Positions 11,090 to 22,239 of a DNA stretch of 64,000 nucleotides are shown here, piece by piece. The notes beneath the pieces were generated by a model. It did not search any database. It was not told the origin of the DNA and worked only from the letters and a program-made list of their open reading frames with translations. Every line of letters starts with the position of its first letter. Positions within the stretch are counted from its first letter, which is position 1. A program made the translations under genes and the position numbers. This stretch comes from Gigaspora margarita. Its lineage: Eukaryota; Glomeromycota; Glomeromycetes; Diversisporales; Gigasporaceae. The stretch spans positions 1 to 64,000 of the forward strand of contig WTPW01002569.1 in NCBI GenBank assembly GCA_009809945.1, read 5' to 3'.

Positions 11090-11930
11090 GTAATTTGATT
11101 TTTTTTTTAATATTTAGGGGAATCCTGGGTGTAGCACCTGCCCCAAACTTTATTAATACTTAAGTGGATTAACATATAGTAGTGCCGTAAACTAATACAT
11201 ATTATATACAAGTATTGAAACTAGGACTTTAGGTTGGACAACTATTTATCCACAGCTAAAAACCACTAGAGCCTTCCATATTCCCACTATACAGCTGACC
11301 TGGTTTTTGTACATCCTTCACCAACTGCTAATTAGTATTCACATGTTCCCCACTTTACCCACATTACCTAATATAAACTTTCAATTTGGTGTGTATTGCC
11401 AGGTGGGTGCTTTATGCTTCCAATTTGGTGTACCTGAAGAGTATTCTCAAGTTCATACTAGTGTACTTTCCAAGAGTTCGTATCTCAAGCCATGCAGCTG
11501 ACTCTACCATATTGGGTAAGTATCTCAGACCTGCATGCTGCTGCAACTAGCTGGTTTTTCTGTGACTTCAGAACCCAGGACTTAACATCTCAATTCAGTA
11601 ATGTGCTAATGACTGTACTTTCCTCTATGGTAATGTGATTTCTGGGCATGTTTTGCAAATGCTTCCAGTGCCAAATATAGTTGGATGCATCTTGAGGCTT
11701 AGGGGTTCCAGGTGCATTATTGTTTCATAATTATTCTCAGCAGTTGTAGCCCCCGGTTACCACTGCATGCACTTATACCAGCTATACCTATATTGGTGGT
11801 CCCAGATTCTCGTAATGTCCAAAGACTCCCATATGGGTATGCCCAGAGCTCTGTTGAATCTTGACATATACACGCCTCCATGCTTCAACTTCTTATTGGC
11901 TAGCAACTTCTGTACAGGTTGTATAATTTG
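11090..11930. other. Unclassified GC-richer block, ~0.8 kb
   Basis: This block stands out from its flanks by higher GC and fewer A/T runs. It begins GGGGAATCCTGGGTGTAGCA near 11117. Near-identical phrases lie outside both ends (GTGTAATTTGATT at about 11088 and GTATAATTTGATT at about 11919) and could be a target duplication. Open frames inside are short. It could be a solo LTR or a non-autonomous retroelement; I see no decisive feature. Confidence 0.35.
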
Positions 11931-12600
11931 ATTAACATAGTAGAGTCATAATTAGTATTATAAAATGATCTACATATATTCTACTCTTAATTACAATAAA
12001 AATATGTGAGATAGTTCAACTAAAGAGTATTGACTATGTCTTAAAAAGTCAAGAGTCATAGTGAGGATATTTAGAATAAAAGGGTAGATAAGTTTGTTAA
12101 AAAAGCATTAAAAAACCCAAATGCCCAGAATTTTTTTTCAATCCCAATAAGCTTGGAAATTCTTAAAAAAAGCTTTCAATTTTTGGAATGCTGCAGACTG
12201 GCAACTTTCTAAAATAACTTCAGCCTTGAAACAGGTGCCAAACAAAACATGCTTTAGCTGGTCTGTCTTTTGAAAAAGAATCAAAGTTATAAATGCATTT
12301 TACTAAACCAAAGTAAAAGAGTTTCAATAAAGATAAAGTGCTTAGCAGACAAACTTCCAAAACTCAAAACTCAACCTATGTTAACCAGATATATACTATG
12401 AGATTGAACTTTCTAACCTATTTGAATCAAACCTGAAAAATTAAAACAAAAAAGAGTTTATATAGGTATATAAAATAAAAGTTTTTATATTTTAAGATGT
12501 CTGATATAGCCAATTTCGACCATAATAGGCCTCTTTTACTATATAAACCCTAAGTTACTGAAAAACTACTAAAAAACTGTAATAAACCCTAGAATCTTCT
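11931..12600. other. Lead-in to the old gypsy element
   Basis: AT-rich DNA without open frames. It may include the leader or LTR remnant of the gypsy element that follows, but no LTR pair was found. Confidence 0.3.
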
Positions 12601-14789
12601 TCAAGATATTATTCAGGCATTTAGAAACATAGCTCTATATAATGGTCTTAATACACTAAGTATATATAAGAACCTTCAAAGACAAAGAAATAAGAACCTA
12701 GTAGAAGTATTAAAGCCTTTGAACAAGCTGCAGATACAAACAATTGGACCTAGCCTAGGAAAATTAAAATTGCTTTAGGACATTTAGCAAGAATTGCAGC
12801 TAGCTAGTATAATGACCAGAAAGATAATTATTTTTACTGAGATGACAATAATAATTCTGAAGACAACTTCATGCAATTATTTGTTAGATATTTTGCAACC
12901 TCAAAAAGAAGACATTAGTAGCAAATAGAATTAACCTCTTTGAAGCAAAAAGCAAAAGAAAAAGTGAAATGTTATATATACTAGTTCAAGAAATTACTAA
13001 AAGAGGCAACTCCAATTATCAGATACTCCCTGTTTATATTATTCAAATATTTATAGAGGGGCTTTATAGAAAAATTGCTGTCTTAATATCATTTGACAAC
13101 TTAAAACATTAGCACAGCTATAGTAAAAGCAAAAAAATAAACCTGGTTAGTATTATGAAAAGCAAGAATTTATTCACCAAAACCTTGACAATTTAATAAG
13201 AAAAATATAGCAAATAGCAGTAAATTATGAGAATTGACTACTGCTTTGTTTGTAAAAGTTGAAACTATTGGTTCCCAAGCCCAAGCCAGTACTTATTAGT
13301 CTCAAGTTTGGTAGTATCAACCCAACCAATCAAGAAATAAGAGAATGATATACTATAATTGTGGTAAAAAAGGACATATCTCTAGAAACTGCCTAGTAGA
13401 ATAATGTTAGTCCACTCAAAAATTTTTTTCTAATTTGAATAAAAATACTATCTAGTTAAGAAATATCAATATGTGTGATGTTATCTTTAATTGGTCCAGA
13501 CAAGAAGTATTTGCTATAAAGAGGCATAAAAGACCAAATCCAAACCAAATTAGAACAAAAAACTAAGAAAGAGAGTTGCTTCTGATCTGAACCAACATAT
13601 TCCAATATCCCAACCTATAGTTATAGAAAAAATATCCCAGAACTGATAGAAGGCCCTATACTAATCCAAATTGAAACTACTAGCCAGGTTCAAAATACTA
13701 GGAGCCTTCAGTTATAGACTTAATTCCCCTATATAATATTGCAGAAGTTCTGCTAAGTCAGCATGCCAATGCCATGTATGGACAATTGTTACAAGTTTCA
13801 AAGTAGTACAATAATTTGTTACAAGCTTTAAAACATTCTATTATCCTCTAACTAAAACCAATCTGGTTAATAATAAGCCCAAACAAAGAACCTCTGTAGT
13901 AAAAGTCTATATTAGAATCAAAAATAATCTGATATTAGCTGTTTTGGATTTTGAGGCTGCTATTAATATTATGTTCATGAAACTGGCAAGAAAACTCATC
14001 ATAAAGAACTCTTTAATATAGTAAACTTACAGCAAATAGCACCTAGAAATGAGCATTAGACAAATTAGTTAGAGTAAACTGGTAGGACAAAGTATAATAG
14101 TACCTACCAATTTTCAAGTTTTTGAATACTCTGATAAAATGATGCTATTAGAAATGGATTGGTTACAAAAGGTCTGTGCCCAACTCTACTTTGATAAAAA
14201 GAAGTTATTTATCTAGTACCTAGATAAAAGTATAAAATCTCAATATACCAAGACAAGAAAGATAAATTAGACCATTCCAAGCCAAAAATAATAATAATAA
14301 AGGTTTCTTCAACAACTACAAAGAAGAAAAAACTTTGAAGAGGTCAAAAGCTACTAACTGATGAGTTAGTAACAAATAAAAAGAAATTATCACTATTCTA
14401 AATAAAAACTTTAGCCTGGCAATATCTTTAACTACTATAAAAAAATTTCTGAACCCCAAAAAAAATGCCTAACCCAAATCAATCTATAATAAAAAGATTG
14501 GCAAGTTAGTGGCAATGGAAGCTTTAACTCAAAAACAAAAGAAAAGCAATACAGTTCTTAGAAAAATTTAAGAGACTTTTTGTTAACAATTTAAGCTAGC
14601 TAGACTAGTATCACAATTTACAATATGAAATTGATACTGGAAATGCAAAGCCTATCAAGCAATTGGTCTACAGAATTGCCTCAGATAAACAAGACTTTTT
14701 AAATAAAGAAATTGAAAAAAATGGACTAATAAATAAAATCAAGAGCCCCTGGACCTTACTGATAGTAATAGCTAGGGGTTAGTAAAATT

Positions 14790-15929
14790 ATGGGTGGGAC
14801 AACTTAACATTACACAAGTATAATAGTGGTACAACAATTGTCATTTTATATGTAAATCATATAAATTTATATATATTGTATTTGATCGGTAAAAGTTTTA
14901 GTTAATAAGTTTTTTTGAAATAGTCTAGCTACTTAGATATAATTTTTTTCCCAAAACTCAAGACATATAAAGGTAGGTAATTAATGATGTGAAATCTTTA
15001 TAAATGTTTTTTTTTATTATTTAAAACTGAATCATAGGTTCAAATCATACGTCGTTAGTAAATCTTGCTAATTTCAACTTACCTGGAACTGTACCACAAA
15101 ATTATTTGTCCGTTTCTCCTTTAAATGTTGTTTTTTTTTGATACTACGTTACTATTGTTACTATTCTTTATTCATAGGTTAGATAATTTTTTTGATGGGT
15201 TTCTTTGGCATGATTTCTTTAACAAGAAATAATGGTGGGTTTCTTCACCATTTAAAGGTGAGATTTTTTGACAAATAATGTGGTTTCGATGATTAAAGTG
15301 GGCTTCTTTGACGAATTGCAGTGAGTTTCTTCAACTAAAACAGTGGGTTTCTTTGACATAAAACAGTAGGTTTCTTTAATTCATAATCCGTGAGTTAATC
15401 AGATAAAATAATCTGTAAATTTGACACAATTTACTTAAAAAAACCCTAATTTGTAAATGTGCAGATTTTTTTACATGCATTATATATATTAAACAAATTT
15501 TAATTCAAAACTCACAAGACAACCTGCCATTAATATCTATTTACTAAACAAGACCTACCTAGTCTATTCATAATCAAAAACTACTCGGTCTATTTGTAAT
15601 TCGATTGTTCAATATATACTGCATATATTATTTGGCTTTAAACAAATTGGCTGCTATAAAACGAATTGTTCAGGAAAACAGAAACTACACCTTTTGCACT
15701 ATATACTATTGAAATAACTATGAGAGTTAGCTATAGAGTATTTTTTTGAATTCAGTTGTAGCTTATACTATATAAGAATCACTAAACAAAAGAAATAGTT
15801 TTTTTTTTATAATTAGATCTCTAGTGAGTTCTCAAAATTGACAGTACGTTTAGATTATATTTGTTAAACGAAGTCTGTAGATTTTGATATTGATAGAAGT
15901 TGATTTTTGTAATCTTAAATCCAAAATAA
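14790..15929. other. Insert within old gypsy; GTTTCTTTGAC repeats at 15190-15390
   Basis: No gene seen. From 15190 to 15390 the phrase GTGGGTTTCTTTGACAAA recurs about seven times at roughly 25-35-bp spacing with many substitutions, a decayed minisatellite. The rest is AT-rich. Confidence 0.45.
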
Positions 15930-16215
15930 ACGATTCATTACAAATATGGAATTGGAGTTGAAAAGGATAAAAATAAGGTATTCATTCATTATTTAAAATC
16001 TGTAAAGATGAATAATCCTAACAGAACGTATTAAGCTGGTGATTGTTATTATTTAGAAATTGGTATTAAAGTAGATAAGCATATACCATTTATGCATTAT
16101 CTAAAATTTGCTGAGACTGGTAATATTATAGGAATTTTAAAACTGCTTTTTGTTACAAATGCGGAATTAGTATAAAAAGAATGAAAACAAATTTTGTAGT
16201 TGGATTAATAAATTT
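15930..16215 (+). pseudogene. Sel1-like repeat protein fragment
   Basis: The plus-strand translation shows two to three degenerate Sel1-like repeats (about 36 residues each; the family forms alpha-helical solenoids used in protein-protein contacts). Recognisable stretches are YGIGVEKDKNKVFIHYLKS, a second unit with EIGIKVDKHIPFMHYLKFAE, and the beginning of a third, FCYKCGISI. The Sel1 pattern of Gly-x-Gly-Val, Asp and Tyr-Leu-Lys-Ser-Ala is clear. An in-frame TAG follows the first unit and another stop ends the third, and there is no start codon or flanking exon, so this is a scrap of a host gene. Sel1 proteins are very numerous in arbuscular mycorrhizal fungi (recalled, not checked). Confidence 0.6.
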
Positions 16216-17497
16216 TTCAATTTTTTATTTTATATTTCAGGTTTAACAATATCGATTATGCGAATGTACATATGTCTATATTAGATATTTTAAGCTTACT
16301 TAACCGATATTTTAGAATTTGTCTATTAAATATTAAAAAAATTTAAAAATAAATAAAAATTTATTTATATATATATACTTTAATTGTGTAACTTTTTACC
16401 TACGTAAATTTATATTGTATTTAACTTAGTATACAAATAACATACCAAGTGCCACTTAAATCTTAATATCTATCTAAATGCATTCTCAGACATCCCATCT
16501 AATTAGCCTAATTTAAATAAACTAGAAACACGATATATTACCAGGAATACTATAAGATGTGCTATATAGTAATCTAAAAAAAAATCAAAATTTAATTCAT
16601 AAATTGCAATGATTTGAATATTTGATCATTGTGGAGGCTACTTGGAACGCTCTAAGTAGTGCTTTATAGCTATTTTTTATAAATTCTGGAACATCAGACA
16701 GACTGAATATTTGTTGATTCAATAATTTTTGATTTGGCAATGATCATTATCGAATCACAAATTATTGAATCAGCAAATATTCATTCGGTCAATTTTTGCA
16801 AGATGTACCAGAATTTATGAAAACAGCTATGATTAGGGTTCCTAATAGACCAAAACAAATCAAAATGCTTAAAAATCAATTTGATAACATACTATATTTA
16901 ATATCACATCTACCGATTCATAATAATAAATAAAATTCAATACAAGGATAGAAAGTCCCTTTTAAATTTCAGAATGCAATGCCTTGAAATTTATGTTGTA
17001 AATATTAAACTACTGTGAGTTGCATAATATAAAATGGCAAAACTATAAAGTATTACAATAATTACCTAGGTTTATACTATTTTTAGTGTAGAATGCATTA
17101 TTATTTTTAAAGTTTAAACAACATCGATTGTATCGCCAGTTGAAAACGACAGCCCATATGGACTGCCTTTTCTCGAGTAAATATAGCTATTATCTTTATG
17201 ATAACTCCAGGAACCATCCAAAAATCCTGAAAGACCATTAATAGGACCCCGAATAATTTATGTGAGGTTATATTTAAGGATTATAGTAAAAATTTTTTCT
17301 GTTAGCAGTTCTATTTTGATATATATTAGCTACATTTCAAACATCAGGTACTGACTTTGTTATTGGTTCCCAATTTTCGAAATGTAAGCTTTACAAAAAA
17401 AAATTTTTGATTATTTATTTATTTTTTTTTAAAATACTTTATATATTTATCAGATTATATACATATAAAAAAAAAAAAAAAGAAAAATAAACTATTA

Positions 17498-17500
<3 letters not shown>
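16216..17500. other. Non-coding; fold-back at 16668-16828
   Basis: The only structure seen is an inverted repeat. AGCTATTTTTTATAAATTCT from 16668 is complementary to AGAATTTATGAAAACAGCT ending at 16828, and pairing continues to the loop near 16745. It resembles a small MITE of about 160 bp; no target duplication is evident. The rest is AT-rich DNA. Confidence 0.5.
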
Positions 17501-17532
<32 letters not shown>

Positions 17533-17549
17533 TCCCAATGCTCACCATT

Positions 17550-17770
17550 TCCATTATCACTTTTCAAATATAACATTTGAAAAAATTACCAAGTTACTAT
17601 TCTTTCAAATATACTTATTTGCCCATTACCCATTTTCAAATATAACCTTTTTACCCAATACCTACTTTTCAAATATAACCTTTTTAAAAAAATGGTCCTT
17701 TGTTAGCAATTTTTCAAATATGACATTACATAGATTGTTTAGGTCCTGGTCTAACAATATATATTTAGAT
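17550..17770. repeat. Direct repeat unit A (TTTTCAAATATAACC family)
   Basis: About 210 bp with internal short tandem repeats of CTTTTCAAATATAACCTTTT type. A second copy in the same orientation is at 18335-18545. The two agree at most positions, ending in ATGACATTACATAGATTGTT in both. A long A tract (17500-17529) lies just upstream. Confidence 0.75.
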
Positions 17771-17860
17771 AATTGCAAATTATTAATAAAAAATTTTTTT
17801 TAATATAAAGACAAAAAATCAAGCTTTTGTTCTATTGTTCTATTTGCTAACACTGAATTA

Positions 17861-18106
17861 CACTGGTCAAAAATAAACATATCGTACACATATCCTACAC
17901 ATATCAGGTACCCGATATGTATACGATATGTGTATGATATGTGTAGGATATGTGTAGAGTCGATGTATCTACACATATCGGGTACCCACTTATACATATC
18001 CTCACATATCCTACACATATCCTACACATAACCTACACATATCCTACACATATCGGGTACCCGATATGTATAGGATATGTGTACGATATGTTTATTTTGC
18101 CCAGTG
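17861..18106. mobile_element. PIF/Harbinger-like MITE with ATATCCTACAC repeats, 246 bp
   Basis: Ends CACTGGTCAAAAATAAACAT and (reverse strand) CACTGGGCAAAATAAACATA are inverted repeats flanked by TTA on both sides (17858-17860, 18107-18109), the 3-bp target typical of PIF/Harbinger elements. The interior is nearly all a 10-11-bp repeat, CACATATCCTA, in both orientations with GGGTACCC palindromes near 17910 and 18056, so it can form a long hairpin. No coding capacity. Confidence 0.75.
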
Positions 18107-18334
18107 TTATATATATTATATATAACTTTGGCTTACCTCACTCCCATAATATTATGTAATATCTGTTATAGCCCTAACTATCAATATACTTTTTGCATAT
18201 ATATAAATTAATTTTTTATATTTTAANAAAAAAAAAAAAAAAAACCTGTAACTGACACACTCTAAAAAAAGAAAAAAACCCCCCAGAACCAATACTCTTT
18301 AAAAAAAAAAACCAGATCCGACGCTTCTCTTTTC

Positions 18335-18545
18335 TATTACCACTTTTCAAATATAACATTTAAAAAAATTACCCTCTTACCATTCTTTCAAATATACTCA
18401 ATTTGCCCATTATCCATTTTCAAATATAACCTTTTTACCCAATACCTACTTTTCAAATATAACCTTTTTAAAAAAATGGCCCTCCGTTAGCGATTTTTAA
18501 ATATGACATTACATAGATTGTTCGGGGTCCTCCATTAATAATATA
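18335..18545. repeat. Direct repeat unit B (TTTTCAAATATAACC family)
   Basis: Second copy of the unit at 17550-17770, same strand, about 785 bp downstream. The pair brackets the PIF-like MITE and two A-rich runs. Base 18227 between them is N. Confidence 0.75.
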
Positions 18546-18599
18546 TGTTTAATATGCAGAAAAAAAAACAAAAATTCTATACGATAAATAAATAAATTT

Positions 18600-18760
18600 T
18601 ATATGATCACTTTTTCAACTCCAATTCCAATTCGATAACAATATCCAACCATTTCTCATCTTTGCAGAGTTGTGATAATACTGTAAATGAATTTCGTATG
18701 TTCGCCCTTTTCAACTCTTATTCCAATTTGATAACAATATCAACATCATATATTTCGCTA
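18600..18760 (-). pseudogene. Sel1-like repeat scrap, minus strand
   Basis: On the minus strand two units of the type CYQIGIRVEKGEHTKF and GYCYRIGIGVEKVI can be read, separated by YEIHLQYYHNSAKM in a neighbouring frame. These match the Sel1 repeat pattern. The frame is broken between units and a TAA closes the second. It is a separate scrap from the plus-strand one at 15930 and in opposite orientation, so two independent fragments, or an inverted duplication, have been carried here. Confidence 0.5.
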
Positions 18761-19730
18761 GTAAGTAATAACACTATTCATCTAATAGAGTGCCTAGTGT
18801 TATTGAACGAACCTGGTTTTAAAAATAAAACCTAATCTATTGATAGAAAGTAATGAAGTTTTTTTTATATTAGTAATGAAATTTCAGTAAAAAAACAAAA
18901 TTTTTGACAAAAAATGAACCTCTTGATAAAAATAAAATCTCTATCGAATGCGAAATCTTTGTTAAATACCTAGTGCGATAAATTACACATAGAGAGTGTT
19001 AGTTGTGCAATTGACGAATTGAAACCAACTAAATAAAATAAAATATAGTAATATAATAAGGAAAATTATGAGAGACAGAACTGAATAATAATGGCTATAC
19101 AGTTATTCATACGTATAAAATAACTTTTTTTGAGTAATGAACAATCAAATAGTACATCTGTATTTGGTAGATCTCAAATACTAATAAACATAATTTTAAT
19201 AGTTATGTACAGTACATATATCTTACGATTTTTTATTCTATTGCTATCAAAAGTTCATAAATTAAAAAAAATATACAAAGTTAGTTATAAGTAAACTATA
19301 AAAATGAGCATGCTAAATACCTTGTCCAAATTCTCTACTGTAATTCATTCAAAGTGTTACTTAGTAAATGCCATGTGCTTACAAAGTAAAGTCTATCAAA
19401 AAAATATTGATATTTAACAATCCGATAATCAAGAACTAGTGCTACTTTAATGTAAAATTTAATAAAAAGTTTATCGACCTTACTTATATGCTAAAAATTT
19501 TAATATTTAACATTTAAAAATTCAATTATTTTTAAAAAAGCAGTATTTAATTCTTGTGAACATGAAAACATACCCAATTCCTATATAAACTTACCAGACA
19601 ATGTAAAAGTTCCCAAGAAAAACAGAAAACTCAGATTATATATCGAATACTATAGATACAAAGTATAACAAAAAAAAATGCTTGTACCTTATCTTAAATT
19701 AACAACCTTTGGAAGAGCTGAATGGTTTTT
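18761..19730. other. Non-coding AT-rich insert
   Basis: No gene, repeat or RNA feature could be supported. Confidence 0.45.
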
Positions 19731-20312
19731 TTTTCTTGCCTTGGCCAGTGTGTACTAGCAAATTCAAATGAAAAGAAAATCAGAAAAAGACTACTTTTGT
19801 ATCCTAACAAGATATTTATGCCTTCAATATAATACTATTTGGCCTATGCAATGCTCTAGCAACTTTTTAAAGGAAGAGCAGAGCTATTTATTAGCCAATT
19901 AAGGTTTTACTAAATAGTTGACTCCTACTCCCACCTAATAATTTTCCAAGAATGATTAGTTAAAATTTTATAATATATATATATATATATATTAGCTTTT
20001 TATCTACTAGCCCAATTTAGATAATTTAACTACCACAATGCTCATTTCAATGAGACAATTCTAACAAGCCCAAAATTGTTAAAATCCAATTACAAGATCC
20101 CAGGATTATTCAATTTTTGTATGATTTTAATAGTGATTTTTAAAATTACTAAGTAAAAATTTTTAATATTGAATAACTTTTAATTTACTAGTCCATTTTG
20201 AATAATTTAACTACTGTACATTGCCAAAAATATAATATCTCCAAAAATAAGCTACTCCTTTTTTGGTTAAGAAACACAAAAATATAAAAATAATCTACCC
20301 TATGATCGATAA

Positions 20313-20682
20313 AAGTTGCTATATAGTAAAGCCAAATTTTACTAAACAAAACAAATAAAGTTACTAAATAAACTTATTCAGAAGATCAAAATATGTATAC
20401 TTTGCAAATTTATACTAAAATTGAAGAAAGTTTATTAATTAGAGTTTAATTTTATGTCTAACAAAAAGATTAACAAAATATATTTGTTAAATATAAAAAT
20501 TAAAATTTTATTAACAAAATATATTTGTTAAATATAAAAATTAAAAGTAAAATAATAAAAAACACTCTTTTTTTTATAAAACTTTCAGAATAGGTATAGT
20601 TTAGTCTCCAAAATAAGTTTACTTAAGTGTCAATAACTGATTTACATGGTAAAATTTGAACTTAACTATGTAATAACTATTG
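20313..20682. mobile_element. MITE of AGTTGCTACATAGTAAAGCC family, copy 1
   Basis: AGTTGCTATATAGTAAAGCC at the left is matched by GTTAAGTTCAAATTTTACCA on the reverse strand at the right (ends AACTATGTAATAACT near 20682). The middle has a tandem duplication of about 45 bp containing ATTAACAAAATATATTTGTT. A second copy lies at 27484-27822 and a partial one near 21866. No transposase. Confidence 0.6.
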
Positions 20683-20932
20683 GCAATTACTAAAAATTTT
20701 AAAAATTATATATATATAATATTATATAGAGAATACTATAAGGTAAAAAGTGTAATTTGACAAATAGAGATAATTTGATAAATTTAGAATATCTTGTAAT
20801 ACAATGATCAAAATCATATAATTTTTATACTATTTGATTCAACTTATCAAGATTAATTAAATAGTACAAAAATTATCCAATTCTGATCACTGGATCATGA
20901 GATATTATCAATTAAGTGTTGCACAAAAACAA

Positions 20933-21317
20933 TTTTAAGAGGTATTCTGACAAAATACAACTTTGGCTATAAGGTAAGTGCCTTATGATACTAAGTAAAT
21001 CGATTTTCTCACTTTAAGTAAAGTTGTTCGCAATATAAAATTACATGTACCCTAAAATTTTAATAAAATTTAAATAACTTATTATTAATTGACTTTTACA
21101 AAATACTTTTCTATAAAAAAATTTAAAATTTTTTTATAAAAACGTATTTTGTAAAAGTCAATTAATAAGAAGTTATTTAAATTTTATTAAAATTTCAGGT
21201 TACATGTAATTTTATATTGTGAACAACTTTATTTAAAGTAATAAGGTCAATTTACTCAGTATCATAAAGCATTTACCTTATAGCCACAGCTGTATTTCAT
21301 CAGAATATCTTCAAATT
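20933..21317. mobile_element. Long fold-back element, ~385 bp
   Basis: Two arms of about 170 bp are reverse complements with few mismatches. Landmarks are CTATAAGGTAAGTGCCTTAT (left arm) and TTACCTTATAGCC (right arm), and GTCAATTAATA near the centre. Such near-complete hairpins are typical MITEs. No clear target duplication. Also no coding capacity. Confidence 0.7.
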
Positions 21318-22239
21318 AGAGATTATCTTTGCACTATTTAATTCCTTAATGAGCTGAATCGAATAGTTTAATATTATCTGATTCTGATCATTGTATCACA
21401 AGCAGTAATGTAAATTGGATCAGTGCAATAGGTGCAGCACACATATATTTAAATTTGTGCATATATCGGGCTCTCTGTATATATAACGTGCATATAAAAT
21501 TTTTTTTTGTGCATTGTTTTTTTGCATTTGCAGCAATAAAAAGTTTTGAATTTATAACACTGATTACAAGATATTCTAAATTCATCAAATTACCCCTACC
21601 CCTCTAAAATTTGACTTTTTTGTATAATGTACAAATCAGTTGCCATTATCTAAACCAATTTTACTATACTACTATTTTTATATAAAACTTGTTCAATATT
21701 ATGTATAAGTTTTAAACAAATAAATAAAAAATTTTTATATATTAAAATAAAAAAATTTTTATATTAGCTACTTTAACTTCATCAAATTACCCCTTTTTAC
21801 CTTATGTTTCCAAAAATAAGTTACCTCCCTTTATTTTTTTCAAAATTTTTAAAAAAATTATTAGCAGTCACTACATATTAAAGTCCAAATTTTACTAAGT
21901 AAATCTAAAAGTGCAATTAAGTAAAGCTATAAAAAACAATGAAATATATCTACATTAAAAATTTGGTAGCATTTGAACAATTTTTATTATACATTTTTCA
22001 ATTTTTCAAAAAATTTAACAATTTGAAAATAAGCTATTCCATGTTTTTTGTATCTTTTTAGCCAAAAAGAGTAGTTTATTTTTAGAAAAATACAGTATAA
22101 AGTTGTTGTACCCTTGACATGTCACACCCTTTTTTGATTGATTAAAATTTTATAGTAATAAAATTTTGTTGACAGCAGTGATCGATTACTAGTCCAATCT
22201 GAAATAGATCTAAATCTTGTATTTGTAATATGTGCTCTT
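21318..22239. other. Non-coding insert with MITE debris
   Basis: A partial copy of the AGTTGCTACATAGTAAAGCC MITE starts near 21866 (CACTACATATTAAAGTCCAA). Nothing else is supported. Confidence 0.4.

Noticed and set aside
17800-18159. His/Tyr/Ile-repeat peptides on both strands
   Set aside because: They are translations of the 10-11-bp repeat in the PIF-like MITE.
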